Assembly: GCA_938030095.1 (NCBI GenBank)
Contig: CALHGK010000010.1
Location: 62,001 to 126,000, forward strand
DNA from: an uncultured Candidatus Saccharibacteria bacterium
GTDB lineage: Bacteria > Patescibacteriota > Saccharimonadia > Saccharimonadales > Saccharimonadaceae
Length of the DNA stretch: 64,000 nucleotides
Direction: 5' to 3'
The position numbers and the translations under genes are program-made. Below are positions 1 to 9,818 of the stretch, piece by piece. Under the pieces are notes generated by a model. The model was given only the letters and a program-made list of their open reading frames with translations, did not search any database and was not told where the DNA came from. The stretch's first letter is position 1, and every line of letters starts with the position of its first letter.

Positions 1-1365
1 ATCAGCTTGCTTAGCCAGCGTCTTTTCGATCTCGGCTGGCAGCATCTCAAGCTCGTTGATAAACTCACCCATGAGCTGTGGGTTTGTCCCCTTGGCCGCT
101 GCGAGCATCAGGCCAAAGATTGTCATTGCTGCCACTTGTGAGGTAAATGCCTTGGTGCTGGCCACACTAATCTCTGCCCCCACGTGTACATATACCCCAC
201 TGTCAACTTCGCGGGCGATCGTGCTCCCCACTGCATTGACGACACCAAGGCACGTCACACCCCGTCGCTTGAGTTCTGTCAGGCAGGCCAATGTATCGGC
301 CGTCTCACCACTCTGGCTCACAATGAGCGCAACGGTGTGCTCGGGGATGTTATATGCTCGGTAGCGTAGCTCACTAGCAATCTCCACGCTCACCGTCACA
401 TCATCAGTCAGTTGCTCAATAAAATAACTAGCCTGCATCCCCGCAAAATACGCCGTGCCACAACCCACAATCATCACATGCTTGATCTGTCGCAATGCAG
501 CATCACTCAGGCTTATGCCGCCTAGTCTGGCATAGCGCTGCGCAGCAATCACCCGCCCAGCCAGCGTTGCCGCGAGGCTGGTCGGCTGCTCAAATATTTC
601 TTTGAGGAGAAAGTGGTCGTACCCCTGTTTTTGAATGGCTTGCAAATCCATCTCCAGCGTCTCTACTTGCACATCGACCACTTGCGAATCCGTCGTTTGG
701 AGCTCAAGGCCAGTGCGAGTGCAGCGCCCTACTTCACCATCATGCAGATAGACCACTTGGTTGGTATATCCCACCAAGGCCGAGGCATCACTGGCAATGT
801 ACGTTTCGCCATCGCCCAGCCCAACAATGAGTGGGCTACCCTTGCGGGCCACAATAATCTCATTAGGGTCATTCGCTTGGACGACCGCCAAGCCGTACGT
901 ACCCACCACCATTTTTAGCGCGCCTCGCACTGCCACCAAGAGGTCTGGTGCTTGCTTGTGCAAGTAATCGATCAGCGCTGTCAACACCTCAGTATCGGTA
1001 TCGCTCTTAAATTCATACTCATGCGCTGCAAGCATCGTCTTGAGCGCCTGATAGTTCTCGATAATGCCGTTATGTACAACGTAGATCTGCCCCACTTGAT
1101 GCGGATGAGCGTTGCGTTTGCTGGGTGCCCCATGGGTTGCCCAGCGAGTGTGACCAATGCCAACCGTATCAGTCGTCTTGTGGCGAGCTGTGAGCTCATT
1201 CAGCGCAGCCACCTTGCCTTTTGTTCTGAGTAACGTTGGCGCAGCATCCTCATCGAGTGTAACAATACCAGCACTATCATATCCGCGATATTCAAGCCGC
1301 TTGAGCTCCGTCAGCAGTACACCCTGCGCTGGCCGCGTTCCGATATATCCAACTATTCCACACAT
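1..1365 (-). CDS. glmS: Glutamine--fructose-6-phosphate aminotransferase, 3' end outside window
   Basis: Makes glucosamine-6-phosphate from fructose-6-phosphate and glutamine, the entry to UDP-GlcNAc and so to peptidoglycan and glycans. The protein begins MCGIVGYIG, with Cys2 the expected nucleophile of a class II glutamine amidotransferase domain; HTRWATHG and HNGIIENY follow within the first 100 residues. From about residue 285 a sugar-isomerase (SIS) domain starts, with SQSGET and STKAFTSQ visible. 455 codons lie in the window against about 600 in the family, so the second SIS domain is cut off by the edge. The start has an AGGAAAGG Shine-Dalgarno, and a -10-like CATAAT lies just upstream, so this gene has a short leader. 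Identification is secure. Confidence 0.96.
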   Translation of the reverse strand, partial: MCGIVGYIGTRPAQGVLLTELKRLEYRGYDSAGIVTLDEDAAPTLLRTKGKVAALNELTARHKTTDTVGIGHTRWATHGAPSKRNAHPHQVGQIYVVHNGIIENYQALKTMLAAHEYEFKSDTDTEVLTALIDYLHKQAPDLLVAVRGALKMVVGTYGLAVVQANDPNEIIVARKGSPLIVGLGDGETYIASDASALVGYTNQVVYLHDGEVGRCTRTGLELQTTDSQVVDVQVETLEMDLQAIQKQGYDHFLLKEIFEQPTSLAATLAGRVIAAQRYARLGGISLSDAALRQIKHVMIVGCGTAYFAGMQASYFIEQLTDDVTVSVEIASELRYRAYNIPEHTVALIVSQSGETADTLACLTELKRRGVTCLGVVNAVGSTIAREVDSGVYVHVGAEISVASTKAFTSQVAAMTIFGLMLAAAKGTNPQLMGEFINELEMLPAEIEKTLAKQAD

Positions 1366-1626
1366 AGGTTTTTCCTTTCCTCTTGTATTATGACGCTATA
1401 GTCTTTGCCTTCTAGTGTACTCTCATTTTTAAATAATTTTGCAAGAATGTAAAAATTACAATGATTTTTCTCTGTTAGATTATGTTGGCGTTTTTACATC
1501 AATAGTACTTTATCCATAAAAGATAGAGAAAAACGACAGAAAAAGCAAGAACGAATGCAGTGCTCATTCTCAGCAATGGTTAAGCCGATATGCTCATACT
1601 TATAGACAAAGAATAAATACGATATG

Positions 1627-1656
1627 TTCGACATTTTTTCGACGAAGGGGTATACT
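1627..1656 (+). promoter_or_regulatory. galE promoter, near-leaderless
   Basis: TTCGAC (1627-1632), 18-nt spacer, TATACT (1651-1656), then only 7 nt to the galE ATG. There is no Shine-Dalgarno in the gap, so transcription should start at or next to the start codon. Confidence 0.6.
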
Positions 1657-1663
1657 AAGTGGT

Positions 1664-2686
1664 ATGAGTAGAGAAACAATTTTAGTCACTGGTGGCGCTG
1701 GATATATTGGCAGCCACACCATTATTGAGCTTATTGCGGCAGGATTTGGCGTCGTCGTTATTGACAACCTTGCCAATGCAAGCCACGAAAGCCTGCGACG
1801 TGTCGAAACAATTACCGGTACAACCATCCCCTTTGTCGAGGCAGATATGCGCGACCGATCAGCACTCGATGCGATTTTTGCCAAGCATGATATCAGTGCT
1901 GTCATTCACTTTGCTGGGCTCAAGGCAGTTGGTGAGTCGGTCGAGAAGCCGCTGGAATACTATGACTGCAATCTTAGCTCAACCCTCACCCTCTTAGCCG
2001 CAATGCGCCAACATGGGGTGCATCGGATTGTATTCTCGAGCTCTGCGACGGTCTATGGCACACCAGAGTCATTGCCACTCACTGAATCATCACGCACTGG
2101 CACCGGCATTACTAATCCATACGGCTGGACGAAATATATGATCGAACAGATCATTCGTGACTATTGCACGGCTCACCCCGACTTCCAAGCGACCATCTTG
2201 CGCTACTTTAATCCGATTGGTGCGCATATATCAGGTATGATTGGCGAAGATCCAAATGGCATTCCTAATAATCTCTTGCCTTACGTTGCACAAGTTGCCG
2301 TTGGAAAATTGCAAAGCGTTGGTGTATTTGGTGATAACTACGACACGCCTGACGGTACTGGTGTGCGCGACTACATTCACGTTGTCGACCTCGCTAAAGG
2401 GCATGTGGCTGCCCTATCACACATGCAGCCAGGTGAGCACACCTATAACCTTGGCACTGGCCATGGTACCTCTGTTTTGGAGATCATTAGCGCCTTTGGC
2501 AAAGCATGCAAACATGACATCCCATACGAGATAAAACCACGCCGGGCTGGTGATATTGCAGCCTGCTATGCCGACTGCAGCAAGGCACAGCAAGAGCTTG
2601 ATTGGCAGGCAAAACTGTCCATCGAGCAAGCCTGTGAAGACTCCTGGCGCTGGCAATCTCATAACCCAAATGGGTATAAGAGTTAA
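1664..2686 (+). CDS. galE: UDP-glucose 4-epimerase
   Basis: Interconverts UDP-glucose and UDP-galactose (or the GlcNAc/GalNAc pair) in the cytosol using bound NAD. The 340-residue product has the full family length. It shows the NAD-binding GGAGYIGSH near residue 10, SSSATVYG with the catalytic Ser/Thr near 127, and the YGWTKYMIE active-site Tyr-Lys pair. The RYFNPIGAH and GTGVRDYIHV motifs are typical of GalE. It stands alone on the + strand with its own promoter, and a terminator hairpin follows directly. It probably supplies galactose-type sugars to the polysaccharide genes downstream. Confidence 0.95.
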   Translation: MSRETILVTGGAGYIGSHTIIELIAAGFGVVVIDNLANASHESLRRVETITGTTIPFVEADMRDRSALDAIFAKHDISAVIHFAGLKAVGESVEKPLEYYDCNLSSTLTLLAAMRQHGVHRIVFSSSATVYGTPESLPLTESSRTGTGITNPYGWTKYMIEQIIRDYCTAHPDFQATILRYFNPIGAHISGMIGEDPNGIPNNLLPYVAQVAVGKLQSVGVFGDNYDTPDGTGVRDYIHVVDLAKGHVAALSHMQPGEHTYNLGTGHGTSVLEIISAFGKACKHDIPYEIKPRRAGDIAACYADCSKAQQELDWQAKLSIEQACEDSWRWQSHNPNGYKS

Positions 2687-2694
2687 GTTTAGAT

Positions 2695-2715
2695 AATACC
2701 CCTAGTGGGTATTTT
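2695..2715 (+). terminator. Rho-independent terminator after galE
   Basis: AATACCC / GGGTATT stem with a 5-nt loop, followed by TTTTG, starting 9 nt after the galE stop. Confidence 0.65.
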
Positions 2716-2872
2716 GCAATGAATAGTATAGATGTACATTCATTTTGAACATATTATTTGTTCACACCATAATTTTGCTGTTCAGGTATAGACTTATTAA
2801 ACAATATATGTTTCTCATGTGAACAATAAATGTATTCAGACTATTCTCGTCTGCCAAATGTAAACCTGCGGG

Positions 2873-2904
2873 AACAAAAACAGCCCACTATCTATGGGCT
2901 GTTT
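2873..2904 (-). terminator. Terminator of the cytidylyltransferase gene
   Basis: Ten-base-pair stem (2878-2887 with 2895-2904, core AACAGCCCA / TGGGCTGTT). Read leftwards it is followed by TTTTTGTT, so it serves the minus-strand gene ending at 2942. The 250-bp interval 2687-2941 holds only the two terminators and AT-rich sequence. Confidence 0.8.
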
Positions 2905-2941
2905 GTAACGCAAATAGCAAAGTTAACTTACTTGAGCAATC

Positions 2942-3373
2942 CTACTCTTGGCCAGTCGCTTGGTTGATCCGGGTTGAGGAATCTGGTTTGCCTTCGCCGG
3001 CGTCGAAGCGCATTTCTATGTTGTATTTTTTACACACTTCTGCTTCAGGAATAGCCTTTTCGGTATCGCGATCACCACCGTTGGCAAAGATGAGCTGGTC
3101 GCCAGGATATTGGCCAGCAACCATCTCGAGTGATTTGATTTGCGTGGGGTCTTCGTCGATTGATAAAATCACTTGGTCGACATCTTTGAGGGCGCGCATG
3201 AGACGCAGGCGATTGCTTTCGTTGAGGATAATTTTGCCTTTTTTCAGCAACTGCTGTTTGTCATTATTGACAATAACAATAAGTTTGTCGCCCATCGCGG
3301 CAGCTGCTTCGATCATATCGATATGCCCACCATGGAGCGGGTTAAAATAACCACTGACAATTACTACTCGCAT
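2942..3373 (-). CDS. Cytidylyltransferase-like nucleotidyltransferase (HxGH family)
   Basis: A 143-residue single-domain nucleotidyltransferase of the glycerol-3-phosphate/phosphosugar cytidylyltransferase superfamily. It transfers CMP or AMP from a nucleotide triphosphate to a phosphorylated small molecule. The N terminus has GYFNPLHGGHIDMI, in which HGGH is the HxGH nucleotide-binding motif; NGGDRD near residue 98 and DSSTRIN near 130 match the family's RTxGISTT-like end motif. The substrate cannot be told from sequence. The start has AAGGAG at the right spacing, and a TATAAT on the minus strand (3422-3427) gives a leader of about 50 nt, so it is not leaderless. Its neighbours make nucleotide sugars, so it may do so too (inference). 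Confidence 0.82.
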   Translation of the reverse strand: MRVVIVSGYFNPLHGGHIDMIEAAAAMGDKLIVIVNNDKQQLLKKGKIILNESNRLRLMRALKDVDQVILSIDEDPTQIKSLEMVAGQYPGDQLIFANGGDRDTEKAIPEAEVCKKYNIEMRFDAGEGKPDSSTRINQATGQE

Positions 3374-3404
3374 TTATTACTATCTCCTTGTTGTTTATCG
3401 TTAG

Positions 3405-4493
<1,089 letters not shown>

Positions 4494-4497
4494 GCCA

Positions 4498-5046
4498 ATG
4501 CCTGACGCCCCCAGTAAAACTCGCGTGAGTAGCAAGATCGCCTACCAAAACCCCTGGATTACCATCCACGAAGACCAAACACGCGACCGTGCGGGCAACC
4601 TGGGAGTATACGGCTATATGGAGTCGCGAAACTCGTGTATGGTCGTCGCTGTCGACGAGCATGAGCGAATCTACCTGGTACGCAGCTTCCGCTATCCATC
4701 GCAGAGCTTTGGCTGGGAATTGCCTGGTGGCGGTGGTGACGGCGAAGATCTGCTCACCGCCTCCAAGCGTGAGCTAGAAGAAGAGACTGGCATCGTTGCC
4801 CAGTCGTGGGAGAAGCTTGGTGAGGCGTACGTGTGTAACGGCCTAATGACAGAGAAAATGGCAGTGTGCTTGGCACGAGACCTGTCTTTTGGCGGCAACA
4901 AAAAACAGTCGGATGAAGTATTTAGCGATATGCGATTCTTCACTAACAAGGAGATTGACCAGCTTATTACCCAAGGCGATATCAACGACTGCCAGACACT
5001 CGCTGGCCTCCATTATTATCATATATGGCGAAAGGAGAACGCATGA
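4498..5046 (+). CDS. NUDIX hydrolase
   Basis: Pyrophosphohydrolase of 182 residues, of the ADP-ribose/NDP-sugar type by overall look. The complete NUDIX box (G-x5-E-x7-REL-x-EE-x-G-I) runs from about residue 76 to 98 and ends in RELEEETGI; the preceding FGWELPGG is typical of ADP-ribose pyrophosphatases. It starts 4 nt after rmlB with an AAGGA Shine-Dalgarno and its end overlaps the rmlC start by 4 nt, so it is translationally linked to the rhamnose genes. The substrate is unknown; hydrolysis of a nucleotide sugar or ADP-ribose is likely. Confidence 0.88.
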   Translation: MPDAPSKTRVSSKIAYQNPWITIHEDQTRDRAGNLGVYGYMESRNSCMVVAVDEHERIYLVRSFRYPSQSFGWELPGGGGDGEDLLTASKRELEEETGIVAQSWEKLGEAYVCNGLMTEKMAVCLARDLSFGGNKKQSDEVFSDMRFFTNKEIDQLITQGDINDCQTLAGLHYYHIWRKENA

Positions 5047-5612
5047 ATTTCGACCCATCAAGCTACAACGACCTTACCGTGACTGAATCGCCAATTCCAG
5101 GGCTATTCGTCATTAAACTGCCCGTCCATGGTGACAACCGTGGGTGGTTTAAAGAAAATTACCAGAAGGAGAAGATGGAAGCGCTGGGGCTACCCTCCTT
5201 TACCATTGTACAAAACAATATCAGCTTTAATGATAAAGCCGGTGCAACACGTGGGCTACACGCCGAGCCCTGGAACAAATTCATTAGTACCGCCAATGGC
5301 CGCGTGTTCGGTGCATGGTGCGATGTGCGCCAAGGCCCAACCTTTGGCCACACATTCTCTGTAGAAATTAATCCTGGCACAGCGGTATTCGTACCCAAGG
5401 GTGTAGCAAATGGCTACCAAACGCTAGATGATAATGTGGCATATACCTACCTGGTTGATGCCCATTGGTCACCAGATGCGCAGTATACCTTTGTCAATCT
5501 CTTTGACCCAGCGCTAGATATTGCGTGGCCACTTGGCAAAGATCAGGCGATCATCTCTGACAAAGATGCTGCGCACCCCCTCCTGCGCGACGTACAGCCA
5601 ATGGAATTATAA
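5043..5612 (+). CDS. rmlC: dTDP-4-dehydrorhamnose 3,5-epimerase
   Basis: Third step of dTDP-rhamnose synthesis. The 189-residue cupin-fold protein has the family landmarks: DNRGWFKENY near residue 31, RGLHAEPW with the catalytic His near 76, followed by a Lys (NKF), and AYTYLVD with the active-site Tyr near 140. A further ATG 18 nt upstream is possible, but the AAGGAG at 5030-5036 fits the ATG at 5043. The gene overlaps the NUDIX gene by 4 nt and is followed 17 nt later by rmlD. Confidence 0.93.
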   Translation: MNFDPSSYNDLTVTESPIPGLFVIKLPVHGDNRGWFKENYQKEKMEALGLPSFTIVQNNISFNDKAGATRGLHAEPWNKFISTANGRVFGAWCDVRQGPTFGHTFSVEINPGTAVFVPKGVANGYQTLDDNVAYTYLVDAHWSPDAQYTFVNLFDPALDIAWPLGKDQAIISDKDAAHPLLRDVQPMEL

Positions 5613-5629
5613 AAAGAAAGGAAGCGTGC

Positions 5630-6487
5630 ATGACAGATCACACCTCTACCCTCATCATTGGTGCCAACGGGCAATTGGCCAAAGCAATGCAGCAGCAATA
5701 CCCTAGTGCTCGAGCGGTTGGGCATAATGAGCTCGACCTCTGCAACGCAGCAGCTATTGCAACCTTCGACTGGTCTGACATTACAACAATCATCAACACT
5801 GCTGCTTATACCAATGTTGACGGCGCAGAAACAGCCGAAGGCCGCACGGCAGCCTGGCGCATCAATGCCCAAGCGGTGGGACAGCTTGCTCGTGTCTGCT
5901 CCGAGCGAGACATTACCTTGGTTCATGTGTCGAGCGATTATGTTTTTGATGGTGAGACAGCACCACATACCGAAGATGAGCTATTTAGCCCCCTAAGTGT
6001 CTATGGTGCGTCCAAAGCAGCGGGCGACATTGCCGCGAGCACCACGCCACGGCACTATATTATCCGCACCAGCTGGGTGATCGGCGATGGTAAAAATTTC
6101 GTGACAACGATGCTCGGACTAGCCGCAAAAAATATCGCACCAACAGTGGTAGCAGACCAAATCGGCCGCCTGAGCTTCACGCCAGAAATTGCACGGGCAA
6201 TTGACCACCTGGTAGAGAACAAGGCACCATACGGTACCTATAATGTAACAAATAGTGGTCCACTGGTAAGCTGGGCAGACATCACGCGGCAGATCTTTGC
6301 CTTGGCAGGGCGTGATGACTTACCAGTAACAGATACAACCACCGCCGAGTATTTTGCTAATAAGCCCGGCGTCGCACCACGACCGCTCAATAGTGACCTC
6401 AGTCTTGATAAACTTCATGCGACTGGCTTTGCGAGCCAAGACTGGCGCAAGGCACTACGTGAATATGTTACGCTAAATATTCATTAA
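5630..6487 (+). CDS. rmlD: dTDP-4-dehydrorhamnose reductase (copy 1)
   Basis: Last step of dTDP-L-rhamnose synthesis, an NAD(P)H-dependent reductase of 285 residues. It shows the N-terminal IIGANGQLAK nucleotide motif, VSSDYVFDG near residue 103, YGASKAAGD with the catalytic Tyr-Lys near 126, and RTSWVIGDG. A good Shine-Dalgarno (GAAAGGAAG) precedes the ATG. It closes the rmlB-NUDIX-rmlC-rmlD run. A second, diverged copy lies at 10864-11721 on the other strand. Confidence 0.93.
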   Translation: MTDHTSTLIIGANGQLAKAMQQQYPSARAVGHNELDLCNAAAIATFDWSDITTIINTAAYTNVDGAETAEGRTAAWRINAQAVGQLARVCSERDITLVHVSSDYVFDGETAPHTEDELFSPLSVYGASKAAGDIAASTTPRHYIIRTSWVIGDGKNFVTTMLGLAAKNIAPTVVADQIGRLSFTPEIARAIDHLVENKAPYGTYNVTNSGPLVSWADITRQIFALAGRDDLPVTDTTTAEYFANKPGVAPRPLNSDLSLDKLHATGFASQDWRKALREYVTLNIH

Positions 6488-6682
6488 AGTAGTCCTTGGC
6501 TATTTGTCATAGCTTTTAGATTATCATCTCACAACGTCAATAATTTTGTTTGACTTCGCGCACTATTTAGAGTGACTGACTATTTCGTACACTGTTATAT
6601 ATTCCCATTATCTTCGGTATTATGGTACTATAACTATATCTGGTATGATAAGTATATAGTTAGAACATAAGGAGTTTTACGT
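6488..6682 (+). promoter_or_regulatory. rmlA upstream region with leader and Shine-Dalgarno
   Basis: AT-rich 195-bp gap. A TATGAT (6644-6649) and a TATAGT (6655-6660) are candidate -10 boxes; AAGGAG (6669-6674) lies 8 nt before the rmlA ATG. Unlike many first genes here, rmlA therefore keeps a leader. No terminator for rmlD is evident. Confidence 0.45.
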
Positions 6683-7534
6683 ATGAAAGGTATTATTTTG
6701 GCAGGTGGTTCGGGCTCGCGCCTGTGGCCGATTACTAAAGCAATTAGCAAACAGCTGATGCCTATTTATGACAAGCCGATGATCTATTACCCCCTCACTA
6801 CGCTGATGCAGGCAGGGATTCGCGACATCCTCATCATCACTACCCCAGCTGATCAAGCAGGCTTCCAGCGCCTGCTTGGTGATGGTGCGCAGTGGGGTAT
6901 CAATCTGCAATATGCCATTCAGCCCAGCCCCGATGGCTTGGCGCAGGCATTTATCATTGGTGAGGAATTTATTGGTAACGACAAGGTGGCGCTCGTCTTG
7001 GGTGATAATATATTCTACGGCGCAGCGCTCGATGATTCGCTGCGCGCCTGTACCGACCCAGATGGCGGTGTGGTTTTTGCTTACAAAGTATCTGACCCAG
7101 AGCGGTATGGCGTTGTAGCCTTTGACAATAACAATCATGCAGTGTCGATTGAAGAAAAGCCCGCTCAGCCTAAGTCGAACTTTGCAGTAGTGGGACTCTA
7201 TTTCTACGACAATGATGTGGTAGAAATTGCGAAGAACGTCCAGCCAAGCGACCGTGGCGAGTTAGAAATTACCTCTGTGAACGCTGAGTATCTGCGTCGC
7301 GGCAAACTGAAGGTCCAGACACTAGACAACGGCGATGTATGGCTTGATACTGGGACAATTAGCAGCCTGACCGATGCCGAGGACTTTGTACGTGTTGTAC
7401 AAAATCGCACCGGCCAAGTCGTTGGTAGCCCCGAAAAGACTGCGCACATCAACGGTTGGATCACCGACGAGCAGCTTGCCGAACTTGCTGCACCGTTAAA
7501 AAAATCAGGCTACGGAAATTACCTCTCGGCGTAG
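6683..7534 (+). CDS. rmlA: Glucose-1-phosphate thymidylyltransferase
   Basis: First step of dTDP-rhamnose synthesis: dTTP plus glucose-1-phosphate to dTDP-glucose. The 283-residue product begins with the signature GGSGSRLWP followed by [26 protein letters not shown] near residue 107, with the metal-binding Asp, and VWLDTGT near 217 are diagnostic of RmlA. It is separated from the other rml genes by a 195-bp promoter region and is followed by the glycosyltransferase gene at 7550. Confidence 0.96.
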   Translation: MKGIILAGGSGSRLWPITKAISKQLMPIYDKPMIYYPLTTLMQAGIRDILIITTPADQAGFQRLLGDGAQWGINLQYAIQPSPDGLAQAFIIGEEFIGNDKVALVLGDNIFYGAALDDSLRACTDPDGGVVFAYKVSDPERYGVVAFDNNNHAVSIEEKPAQPKSNFAVVGLYFYDNDVVEIAKNVQPSDRGELEITSVNAEYLRRGKLKVQTLDNGDVWLDTGTISSLTDAEDFVRVVQNRTGQVVGSPEKTAHINGWITDEQLAELAAPLKKSGYGNYLSA

Positions 7535-7540
7535 TATAAT
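7535..7540 (+). promoter_or_regulatory. -10 box before the GT2 gene at 7550
   Basis: TATAAT ending 9 nt before the ATG at 7550, at the very end of rmlA. No Shine-Dalgarno is present. No good -35 is seen, so confidence is moderate. Confidence 0.4.
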
Positions 7541-7549
7541 AATACCAAT

Positions 7550-8269
7550 ATGAAAACGAATACTAAGACAGTGTGTGTGATCGTCCCAGCCTACAACGAA
7601 GCGACGGTCATCAAGGACGTGATCAAACAATCTAAGCGAGTCTTTGCCAAAGCTAAGGCAGCTGGCTATACGATCGACGTCGTGCTAGTGAATGACGGGT
7701 CGAAGGACGACACACTCACCCAAGCCAAAAAAGGCGGCGCCATTACGATCGATCATATCCTTAACTCTGGTGCGGGCGGCGCAACTTTAACGGGCCTATC
7801 CTACGCTCGGCAGCATGACTATGACATTGCCGCCACGATGGATGCCGATGGCCAGCACGCGCCAGAGGATGTGTTGGCGGGCATCACGCAGATCGATGAG
7901 CGCCAGGCAGATTTACTCATTGGTAGTCGCCTTATTGATAGCACTGGTATGTCTAAGACGAAGGTGCTCGGTAACAAAGGCTTGAGCTTGATCACCAAGC
8001 TCTTATTTGGCATTAATGTGACAGATTCACAGTCTGGCCTACGTATTTATTCGCGCTGCGCCATTGATGACCTCGACTGGAAGTCAACTGGTTACGAATT
8101 TTGCTCGGAGATGATCTGGCGTGCCAAGCAAGCGGGGATGACAATTGGTGAATACCCCATCAAGGCAATCTACACCGACTACTCCCGTGCCAAAGGCCAA
8201 AACAATTGGAATGCCATCAATATCGTCAAACGCTTATTCAAACAACGCTTAACGGAGCTCTTCGAATGA
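7550..8269 (+). CDS. Family 2 glycosyltransferase, polyprenyl-phosphate sugar synthase type
   Basis: A 239-residue enzyme of the dolichyl-phosphate-mannose synthase-like branch of GT2, which would move a sugar from a nucleotide to a lipid phosphate at the inner membrane face. Visible are VPAYNEATVI at the N terminus, VNDGSKDDT near residue 48, the DXD-type MDADGQH near 97 and SQSGLRIYS near 162. No membrane segment is present. The next gene, a DUF2304-type membrane protein, overlaps it by 4 nt (ATGA), the pairing often seen for such synthases, so the partner may anchor the enzyme. Confidence 0.85.
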   Translation: MKTNTKTVCVIVPAYNEATVIKDVIKQSKRVFAKAKAAGYTIDVVLVNDGSKDDTLTQAKKGGAITIDHILNSGAGGATLTGLSYARQHDYDIAATMDADGQHAPEDVLAGITQIDERQADLLIGSRLIDSTGMSKTKVLGNKGLSLITKLLFGINVTDSQSGLRIYSRCAIDDLDWKSTGYEFCSEMIWRAKQAGMTIGEYPIKAIYTDYSRAKGQNNWNAINIVKRLFKQRLTELFE

Positions 8270-8625
8270 GATACTTTGCCCTTGTCTTGCTCAATGTGCC
8301 AATTATTCTTTTGGCACTGGTTAATATCATTACCCAATATAAATTACGCAAGATTACTATCACTCGTCTGCGCCACCAGGTGGTGATGTGGCTGGTGGTG
8401 ATGGCAGTGCTACTGAGTTGCTTCCCACTGTATAATATTTCGATTGGCCATCCGCCATTTGATTCGTCGGAGTTGAGTTTGTTTGATATCGTCCAGACGA
8501 CAGCGATTGTGTTGCTCTTCTACATTGTCAACACACAGCGCCAACGGATTGACCAAAATGAACGCCGCGTGCGCGACCTCCATCAAGAATTGTCTATTAA
8601 ACTCTCGGCTCATGACAAAAAATAA
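8266..8625 (+). CDS. DUF2304-type small membrane protein
   Basis: A 119-residue protein with a hydrophobic N-terminal segment (about 4-24), a second (about 45-62) and a third (about 78-95, after FDIVQ), then a charged, probably coiled tail of about 25 residues. The layout matches DUF2304, found beside DPM-synthase-like GT2 enzymes. The start is the ATG that overlaps the GT2 stop as ATGA; a longer frame upstream is just GT2 sequence in another phase. It is likely a membrane partner of the preceding glycosyltransferase (inference). Confidence 0.72.
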   Translation: MRYFALVLLNVPIILLALVNIITQYKLRKITITRLRHQVVMWLVVMAVLLSCFPLYNISIGHPPFDSSELSLFDIVQTTAIVLLFYIVNTQRQRIDQNERRVRDLHQELSIKLSAHDKK

Positions 8626-9427
8626 ATCACTTGATATCGTCATCCCCTACTGGGGTGAATTCACTCTTCTCAAAGAAGCGGTTGACTCTGTCTTGGCTCA
8701 GACGAGCGATGACTGGCACCTAACCATCCTCGACGACCACTACCCATCGACCGAAGCGCGCGATTATTACACAAAGCTCGCCGACCCACGCATCACCTAT
8801 ATCCGACACAAGAAAAACCTCGGCATTACCAATAACTTCAACTTTGCCGTCCAGTACGTAACAGCATCGCACTGCATGATTGTGGGGTGTGATGATCGGC
8901 TTTTGCCAGAGTACGTAGCGGTGGCGCTGCAAACAATTGGCGAGGCAGATTTTTATCAGCCAGGGGTGCAAGTGATTAATGATAAGGGGCAGCTATATCT
9001 CCCGTTGGTTGACCGTGTTAAGCGATTTTTGCAGCCTCGTAAATCAGGGCTTTACTCAGGCGAAAAGCTCGCAACGTCTCTGAGTCATGGCGATTGGCTT
9101 TATTTCCCATCGATCGTCTGGAAGACAGCGACGCTCAAGCGATATTCCTTTGATACAACATATACCATCTTAGAGGATCTTGTTTTGGTGTTTGACTTCA
9201 TTCTTGATGGCGCAGTGCTTGCTTTTGACACAAAGGAGACATTCCAATATCGGCGCTTTGCCCGGTCGCTCTCAAGCAAAGAAAAGTCAAAGGATGGCGT
9301 GCGCTTTGCAGAAGAAAACGAGGTATATACTAGCTATGCTCAGCGCTTCGCATCGGTTGGCTGGCATAAAGCTGCTCGGGCGGCGCGACTCCATATTACA
9401 TCGCGTATTCATCAGTTGTTGTCGTAG
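8612..9427 (+). CDS. Family 2 glycosyltransferase
   Basis: A 271-residue GT2 enzyme. LDIVIPYWGEF starts the GT-A fold, ILDDHYPST follows near residue 35, and VGCDDRLLPEY near 93 carries the DXD-type metal site; ILEDLVLVFDF near 188 is the ED region with the likely catalytic acid. The ATG at 8612 is chosen because the GT2 core begins right after it; the start lies 14 nt inside the previous gene, pointing to translational coupling since no strong Shine-Dalgarno is seen. The acceptor sugar cannot be read from the sequence. Confidence 0.82.
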   Translation: MTKNKSLDIVIPYWGEFTLLKEAVDSVLAQTSDDWHLTILDDHYPSTEARDYYTKLADPRITYIRHKKNLGITNNFNFAVQYVTASHCMIVGCDDRLLPEYVAVALQTIGEADFYQPGVQVINDKGQLYLPLVDRVKRFLQPRKSGLYSGEKLATSLSHGDWLYFPSIVWKTATLKRYSFDTTYTILEDLVLVFDFILDGAVLAFDTKETFQYRRFARSLSSKEKSKDGVRFAEENEVYTSYAQRFASVGWHKAARAARLHITSRIHQLLS

Positions 9428-9772
9428 TTGGTGTAATTTGCATATCTTCTAACCTCTATAGAAAAATATTGGGGGTTATTTTTGTGAATAAATTAGTATC
9501 TCTTTGTTCTTACATTACTGCATGGTAAAGCTTGAGGGTGACATTCATGAGCGGCAATTCGTTTACTATTCTTTTCTGTTAGCCAACCCTAGCCTTATCA
9601 TAGACAAGATGATGGATGTGAAAATTGGTTTTTATTTTTTATAAAACACTCTGGTTACGTGTCGTTGCGGGACTTAAAATAGCATGCGTCTTGAACAAGA
9701 TAAAGATACGACAAGAGCATGAAAAATTTGAGTTCTTCTATATCAAGAAATATTACTTCTTTGCGCCGCACG
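9428..9772. other. Non-coding gap after the GT2 gene
   Basis: About 345 bp, AT-rich. No convincing coding frame, RNA gene or promoter was recognised. A + strand frame begins at 9625 but runs antisense through the GT8 gene and has no family features. Confidence 0.5.
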
Positions 9773-9802
9773 AAAAACCGGCTCAGTTTCCTCGAGCCGG
9801 TT
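9773..9802 (-). terminator. Terminator of the GT8 gene
   Basis: Nine-base-pair stem AACCGGCTC / GAGCCGGTT (9776-9784 with 9794-9802), 9-nt loop. Reading leftwards it runs into TTTTT. A short T-run on the other side means it may also work rightwards. Confidence 0.85.
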
Positions 9803-9818
9803 TGTTTCATTATATACC

